DNA of 24,734 nucleotides from assembly GCA_017992575.1 (NCBI GenBank), contig JAGOOJ010000003.1, positions 1-24,734 on the forward strand, in the 5' to 3' direction. The position numbers and the translations under genes are program-made. Below, piece by piece: positions 1-7,200 of this stretch (within the stretch, counting starts at the first letter, position 1; each line of letters opens with the position of its first letter). The notes beneath the pieces are model-generated. The model saw only the letters and a list, made by a program, of their open reading frames with translations, was not told the origin of the DNA and made no database searches. This DNA is from Candidatus Moraniibacteriota bacterium (GTDB lineage Bacteria > Patescibacteriota > Minisyncoccia > Moranbacterales > UBA1568).

Positions 1-99
1 CAGTGATTTCTGAGAACCACTGGAAACACCTGAGGTCTTTTCAACCTCAAGCGGAGTGATAGTCATTTTGCGAGGAGCGCGTGTGGTACGTGGTGGCAT
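1..99 (-). CDS. Partial CDS, N-terminus of an unidentified protein
   Basis: Reading leftwards from an ATG at 97-99, 33 codons stay open to the window edge. The peptide starts MPPRTTRAPRKMTITPLE and is rich in Pro, Arg, Ser and Thr. It lies 50 nt downstream of the serine hydrolase gene on the same strand. No Shine-Dalgarno site is visible, and a second in-frame ATG at codon 12 (MTITPLE) is an alternative start. The first residues resemble a basic disordered N-terminus. Too little is present to assign a family. Confidence 0.45.
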   Translation of the reverse strand, partial: MPPRTTRAPRKMTITPLEVEKTSGVSSGSQKSL

Positions 100-149
100 A
101 AAGAAATTCTAGTACTTCAAGTATACACGAGATATCAAAGAAAAAAAAG

Positions 150-1136
150 TTAGTACTGTTCATCTATTCTTTCATAGATCGTACGGGAGATATCCTGGAT
201 GGCTGTTTTGAGTACTTCCGGATCCTTGCCACGAGTCATGATGCAGGCAAGATACGGGTGATTCGGGAAATAGACGATACCACAGTCATGAAGCTGTTGT
301 TCATGACCTTCAGAACCGGCCTCGCCAAACTTGTGCGCTACGACAATTCCCTCTGGGACACCGGCCGGCAGGGCATCGTGATAGTCTGTCATCGACAAAA
401 GTGCCAGCGCTTTCTCCGACGAGGCCCGTGTGAGATACGAGCTATTAAAAAGGATACGGAAAAATCCAGCATACTCCTTAACAGTGATTTTCGAATTCCC
501 ATCGAGCAGGACGTCTTCACCCACACCAAGTATAGCAAACAGATCCTGAAGCTCACCAAGCGACAAACGCTCGGTCAAGAGTGCCAGAGCCTGATTATCG
601 GAAAAGACGATCATGCGACGGATGAGTTCCTCTACCGTATATGTCCTGCCACGCTCTATGGATTCCCGTGGCACGATGGTCGGCGTGATGCCGAAATCCT
701 TAGTGACTTCGTAGGAAATTTCCGTACTGAGCAGAGCGGGATTCTGTTCAGCCAGATGGTAGTAGGCCATCATGACCGGCACCTTGAGAAGCGAAGCCGG
801 GAAATAATCCCCACGTTCACCGACGCCAAATGTCGGACCATTGTTGAGATCACGGAAATAAACAGCAGCATCCGATACCTTCCCCTCCTCCTTGAGACGG
901 GTGACGTATGTCTCGAGTTCGTCATGGAAATTTTCTTTCCGAGCGTCAAGGGACCCTTCCGACACTTCACACTCCAAAAGCGGATTGATAAACCGATACT
1001 CCCCCTCCTGACGAACTTGGTCAGAACCCGATTCCCTCGCATCGGACAGCTCCCCTGCTAAAGGAAACAAAAAATATCCCGAGATTCCTCCGAGAAAAAA
1101 GATGCTTACCGCTCCGAAAAAAGTTCGTCCGTTCAT
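150..1136 (-). CDS. Membrane-anchored class A beta-lactamase-like serine hydrolase
   Basis: This is a 328-residue protein with one hydrophobic N-terminal segment (residues 5-28), so it is either exported or anchored with its catalytic domain outside. The domain carries the serine beta-lactamase/penicillin-binding protein motifs in order: S-L-L-K at 115-118 with the nucleophilic Ser, S-D-N at 179-181, and H-K-F-G at 268-271 in place of the usual K-T/S-G. I do not see the E-x-x-L-N omega-loop motif that class A enzymes use to deacylate, so antibiotic hydrolysis is doubtful. A peptidoglycan-related or other acyl-enzyme role is as likely. It lies downstream of the giant surface protein but beyond that gene's terminator, and an extended -10 box just upstream suggests its own transcript. 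The family call is secure; the substrate is unknown. Confidence 0.85.
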   Translation of the reverse strand: MNGRTFFGAVSIFFLGGISGYFLFPLAGELSDARESGSDQVRQEGEYRFINPLLECEVSEGSLDARKENFHDELETYVTRLKEEGKVSDAAVYFRDLNNGPTFGVGERGDYFPASLLKVPVMMAYYHLAEQNPALLSTEISYEVTKDFGITPTIVPRESIERGRTYTVEELIRRMIVFSDNQALALLTERLSLGELQDLFAILGVGEDVLLDGNSKITVKEYAGFFRILFNSSYLTRASSEKALALLSMTDYHDALPAGVPEGIVVAHKFGEAGSEGHEQQLHDCGIVYFPNHPYLACIMTRGKDPEVLKTAIQDISRTIYERIDEQY

Positions 1137-1143
1137 GTCTGCT

Positions 1144-1152
1144 ATTCTAACA
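1144..1152 (-). promoter_or_regulatory. Possible extended -10 promoter for the serine hydrolase gene
   Basis: On the minus strand TGTTAGAAT fits a TG-N plus -10 hexamer (TAGAAT, 5 of 6 to consensus). No good -35 is visible. The hexamer ends 7 nt before the ATG at 1136, so transcription would start at or next to the start codon and give a leaderless message. This fits the absence of a Shine-Dalgarno site. It rests on one hexamer. Confidence 0.4.
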
Positions 1153-1170
1153 TACCGAGAGTCAGTATCG

Positions 1171-1200
1171 AAAAGAAAATCCCCGAAACATATTCGGGGA
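1171..1200 (-). terminator. Rho-independent terminator of the giant surface protein gene
   Basis: An 8-bp stem (TCCCCGAA at 1180-1187 with TTCGGGGA at 1193-1200) closes a 5-nt loop. On the minus strand it is followed by ATTTTCTTTT. It starts 18 nt after the stop codon of the giant gene and separates it from the serine hydrolase gene. Confidence 0.85.
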
Positions 1201-1218
1201 ATCGCTTGAAAAATTCTT

Positions 1219-4200
1219 TTACGGAATCGGCGTATCCTGAGAAGGAGTCACTTCCTCAACTGGCACTGTTGGCACCACCTCTGCCGACTGAACGATTGGG
1301 GTATCCTGAAGAGGGAGGGTTCCTTCGACTGGTAGTGGGGTAGGTATCGGCTCAGGAATGACCTCCTTTTCTTCCGCTTTCTCCTTTTCAGAATTAAACG
1401 ACTTAGCCTGATCGACAGAAAGCGCTACCCAGGAGAACTGAAGATCCCGAGGAGCCTTTTCTGAAAGCACAATAGTAAATCCTTTAGTGGATTTTTCTGT
1501 CACTACCGAACGAATATCTTCATCGAAGACCGACTCGAGGTACTCTTCCTCGAGCACTTCGATATCTCTCTTAAGTGACTCATCAGCATCCAGGAGGAGT
1601 GGTGACGCATCGTTGGTCAGAGCTACGGTAACAATAGGCTGTTTTTCATAGGGCACATCAAACACGACCCGTACTTTTCTCGCGCCCTTTTCGATGACCG
1701 CAAATCCGGCCGTATCGTGACCAAACAGGGGCGATTTCTCAAATGATACCGTATCTTTGAAAAGAGTTTTGCCGAAGAAGCTCGCCAGTTTTGCAAACAC
1801 GGTATCGCTAGCGAATTGAGCGTCTCCTCCTACGGTCATTCCCCCTGCTAGGGAGAGCTTCCCGAGAATCGAGGCATCAAGCGAGGCCGTGAATGTCCCA
1901 ACGGTAAATTTCTCAAGATTCAGTAATGTCTTTTCTTGGGTCGAAGCAACATCACTAGTAAGAGGATTCTCCGGCGTATTTGCCTCAAGACCAGCGTACT
2001 TCTGTTCAAGACTAGCAATCTGATTCGTCCAAATAGAGAGACCTTCGATCGAATCAGCTTTGATACTTTTAGCGAAAATCTGATCGACATAGAGGGTTGG
2101 TGTGATGACTTCCGTCGAGGCAGAGACTCTTCCGGTGAACACTTCTGATGATGGCGATGAACTGGCCACTTGTTTCGCATGAAGTTCTTTCAAGAAAGAA
2201 AGGATCTGCTCCTGTTTGGTCGGTGCGCTCGTGGCGAGACGAATACTCCCCGTATCAGAACCGAGTCCCTGAAGAGCGCCGTCAATCGCTGCACTTCCGG
2301 AAAGGCCGTCCGCCCCGACTGTGGTATCCCGCTCGGCCATGGCTAATTCAACGGATTGACCCGTATAGTCAGTCAAATTCACAAACACGAGCACCGTGGT
2401 ACAAAGGAGTGCGTTTACATCACTTGGGTCTTCACCCTCACAGACTGTCCAGTCAACGGCATCTGCCAGCACTTCACCGAGTACTCGACCAGACTGCACT
2501 GCTCGCATAGCGAAACCCGAACGACTGGCCGAGGTGAGACGGTCTCCAGCATAAATCTGACCATTTTCATTGGTCACTTTTACCGGAACACGCCCGACGA
2601 GGGCGATAGGATAACCATTGGTCGAAGGATCGCCGAGGACAATCCCCGGATCTGTGGCAACGACGCCAATCATATCCCTCTGATAGCCACTCTGAGTCGG
2701 ATCAACATAGGCTGAACGACTCTTATCCATAGCTACGACGGTCCCTGCCTCAAGCGGTGTATCGGAATAATAATTCTCTGCAAGGTCCGCTCCACCCGTA
2801 AAGCCGACTTCAGATCCAGTACTCCCAATAGCCGTGATACCGTCGAGAACAATTTCCTGACGAATGGCATACAACTGATTATTAATATACTCGAGTCCCT
2901 GACCAAGGCGCACGTCTTCTGTTCTGCTCGTAAAGTGCCCCTCCGAAGCGATGATCAGCGTTCGAGAAGAAAGATCGACCGTCCGTATGTCATCATAATC
3001 AGTCCCCGCCCAATCCGTACCAGTATCATCAATATGACTGGATTGGCTATGATAGACATCAGCCACAATACTCGGGCCATCTTGATGATTGTAACAGGTG
3101 ACACCGCCTGTGTCTGTACCACTATTTGTTCCGACGCAGAGCTGACGGGCCTCACCCAGTGGTGTTTCTGCCGTAATACCAATACCTGCCACACTACTCG
3201 ATGCTCCATAGAGCTTTTCTGGATCTACCTGAAAATCTGCCGAGGTATCCATCGTACATGCTCCCGGTACCGCTGGTGTAAAGGTAAGTGACGTGGCAGT
3301 GTTAGAAGAAATACGACGGGTGATACCCACACAGTCTGTATCATCACTTCCCGTAATCTCGACAATTTGTCCAGCAAGTTCGTTCACATACCAGGCCTCT
3401 CCTGTATCCGTCAGCGAGGTCGAAGTCGCTGAGGTCGCATTCACAACGGTAATCGTTTTCTTACTCGCCCGAGGCCGTTCTACATTGAAGTAGCGACGAA
3501 CATAGAGCTGAGTCATGGTTGCCTGTGTCGTTGTTCCTACTATAAATTGCACATCATCAATTTGGCCATCCCAAAAATTCGTCGCCGCTCCGCAGGCAGC
3601 TGTCACCGTGAGCACACAAGAAGCACCAATACTGACAATCTGTGAGCCATCAAAGGTAGTAGTACCGCCAGTCGCCGTGGAGAGAGACATACCCTGACCA
3701 TCAATCCAAGAGTCCACGTCGTTAGCATTGGTTCTCGTGATAATTAGATTGTGCCACTGATTGTCATTGTAGGTATAGGTGGAGGTAGCGGTGATGTTGT
3801 ACGCTTGTGCACCCTCATCAGGCCTTGTCCACGTGGCATCCGTATCATTAGCCACCACAATCGTTCCTGTTGTCGTCATGTAGGCAATGACACAGCCAGT
3901 CGCCTTTCCGGGAGTAGTCGTCACGCACTTCTCAAATATCGTATCAGCCCCCGTCGCTGGGGCCGTCGTCGAATGGCGAAACCAGAGACTCAACGTCCAA
4001 CCAACCGTCGACATGTTGAAAGCGGTGTCGACATCACAGGTATTATCCTGGTTGGCATCGGAACAGAGATAATCATCGGTATTATCGAAGTTGATTGCTT
4101 TCCCCTGGACACCATTCACTCCGAGCGTCGGCGTCCCCTTAATAGCCATATCCGTATTGGCAATAGCGAGGTCCTGAGCCTGCGTGCCAGAAGTATCATC

Positions 4201-7200
4201 CATCGGAAGAACCATATCATTGATCCCGGCGAGCATCATCATTGGCGTCTGACGGGTAGCATTGTAGTACTTCACCCAGCCAAAAGCCTGCGTCGTATGA
4301 TCATGGAGCTCAGCCATACCGAGGCTGTGCCCAACATAGATGACATCTTCCGTGTTCAAATTATTCGAAGCACGCTCGGCAATCTCCAGGTTATCAGGGG
4401 CGCCTGCGATAATGTTGAATGTGGTAGAGGCGAGGGCTGGACCCGTTCCAATTGTCTCATCCCATTTACGATTGTAACCACCGTTCACTTCACTGGCCTT
4501 GTCAGTATCGATAGTATCCCAACGTTCCAGCTGATCCTGCGTCGTATTGAGGGCATAGAGAAATCCCCTGCTTGAAAGAGCGACGGCCGTGTAATCATCA
4601 GCGGTAACATCCGAATACTGATGCAAAACCTGGCCTGACGGATTGATGAGCGTGATACCAGAATCTGTCGCTAATCCAATGAAGACTTTTCCATATCCAG
4701 GGTTGGTGTTGGTTGCGCTTCCGAGAGCCGTTACGGCTGACTGGGTACGGGACATCACCACCGCATGGACATCATTCACTCGCTCCCATTCGGCAGCTGT
4801 ACCAACTGGCGAAATCTCAAGTTTTGTATTGGGGTCGACATTGTAGCTCACAGCGGTATTGCGTGCGCTAATACCAGCATTTGCTGCCGCGCGATTAGTA
4901 CCATTGTAGTTCCACATCCGATCATTGACAAAATCAATTGCATAGAGCCCTCCCGCTGAAGTCCCATTAGCTCCCACATAGATGACACCGTTGAGTGCGT
5001 GGACACTTGATGGATCATTATTGGTATCAGCACCCAAAGCATAGACGTCCGCATGCTGATTAAATTTCATCCACATGTCGTTGGTGGCTGCATCGAAAAT
5101 ATAGAGTGCACTCGTCGTCACCACGAGGATAGCCTTTCGTGGAAAAGCATTGGTATAACAACGGTCATCGCTTGCAATATTGCACGGATCATTTGGTCCG
5201 TCATCCAGCGCTTCCGAATACCAAGAGAGGTTATCCGTCGTGGCCCAATCAATCCAGCGCCCACCATCGCTATCACCGGTCGTGTCATAAACATACACAT
5301 CTTTGATACCGGTCAAGGCCGTATGCCGATTAAGACCCTTGCTAATCACTTCTCCATAGGTCGCCGAATTACCACGAGTAACCTCAGAACCAACCTGTAG
5401 TAAACGCTCGGTCGAGGCAGTATCGCTTATAGAGGTCGTCCCAATACCAACACGACCATTGCCATCAATAATAAACGGGGTTGTATCACCGGATTCGTCA
5501 TTCACCCGCAAAGCCAGATTACCCGTTCCAGTCGCTCGGTGATCGACGAAGAGAGCTGTATTAGCATTAGCCGTCCCGGTATTCGATACGGCCAAAACAT
5601 TGCCCGTATTGGCAACATCAGATCCCGTGAGAGAAACATCGGCCAAGTTACCGGTAAATGTGGTTGACGATGAAGTGATACTAATGCCCTTCCCGCTCGT
5701 GAGGCCATTGGTCGTGATAGCCAGTCCAGTCTCACCATCGATGGCGTTACCTGTCAGATTCACTCCATTTGAGGCATTGGAGGCCTGGACGATATCGAGT
5801 GCCAGCATGTTAGCGGTCGTATTGGCCTGATCGAGCTGGAGGAGAAAAGTCGAGAGGTTATTGCCACCCGAGGTTGGGTTAGTAAACACGAGCCCATCAT
5901 CAGCGGCTGTGAGAGAAATAGTGACGTTCCCGCCATCGGCATCAGTATCATAGGTTCCCTGAAGATCGCTCCCCGCTCCGCCAGAAATAGTACACTCAGT
6001 CTGTGAGGCATTGTCTGCACAAGAGACACCTGCTCCGAGGAAAGCTAAGGTTGTCCGAACCGTAAGCGAAGTCGTCTCGTCTTTAATCAAATTATATCCA
6101 CCTCCACCAGAAAGTGTCGTCCAGGCACTGCCATTGTAGGTGATAAGCTGGTTCCCAGCAGCGTCCCAGGCCAGGTATCCTTCCCCAGAAGTCGGGTTCG
6201 ATGGAGTAGCAGAGGCGGCTTGAGGGAGACGCAAACCCTGCACAGCAGTGGTATTGTGAACGATAGAGCCGAGATCCATATATGCGAGTGCCGAAGCAGT
6301 AAACGACTGACTGCCAGCCAGACTAATACCACCGTTGGCCGTAAGGATACCCGCAAGGGTGAGGGCACCGGTACTGGCCACGAAGTCCGTCCCAGCATTG
6401 CCGATATTCGTCAGGATATTAGTACTCATGTCGATGGTACCAGCAGAAGTAAAGGCACCCACTGTATCGGTTGAAGCATCAAACGTAATCCCACCGTTGG
6501 CAGCGATGGCCGATGAGGCTGTGACGGTCGTCGTCGATACTCCAGTTGCTCCTGTGATAGCCCCTGCTCCGGAAATATCAATTGAAGTGGTATCAAGGTA
6601 GGTATCCCAACCAGCACCGACGACAATGGCGTTTTCAGTCCCAGCCCCACCAGTGATAGTGGAGATACTTACGCCATTAAGGGTACCAGCTCCTACTCCA
6701 GTAGCCGTAATATTGAGACCACGTTGAGCGCCACCAGTGGTGATAGAGCCAGTAGTAACACTGAGACCATTGGAGACAATACCTCCCGTAGTAGCCGTGA
6801 TATTTGGATTAGTAATATCAACACCGACGAAGGAATTAATTCCCGTACCAGTGTTCTGGGTAATAGCTCCACTCGTAATCGCTACGCCACGATAATCATA
6901 GGTACCTGAGCCTGTATTAGTGACAGCGGGGAGAGCAATGCTCGTACCAGTGATTGATCGGCCGGTCGCCGTGACACCGGTCGAAAGGTTAATGTTCTGT
7001 CCTGTGAGATCACCGGCCAGAGTGACTGCTGAAGGAGCAGCGATACCAATGAGAGTACCACTCGTCTGAACAAAATCGAGATCAAGGAGAGCGTCCGGTG
7101 TTGCGTCCCCCACCCCCACATTGCCATTCATAAAGATACCTGCGTACTCAGTCCCTGCCTGGGTACCCGCATCAACGTAGAGACCATAGGCAGTCCCGGC

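Noticed and set aside
258..1061. A 267-codon plus-strand open frame
   Set aside because: It is entirely antisense to the serine hydrolase gene, whose family motifs are clear. The plus-strand peptide has no recognisable domain and is rich in Arg, Cys and His, as is usual for shadow frames.
3751..4575. A 274-codon plus-strand open frame inside the giant gene
   Set aside because: It is antisense to the propeller-like and LamG-like regions and rich in Arg, His and Ile without domain motifs.
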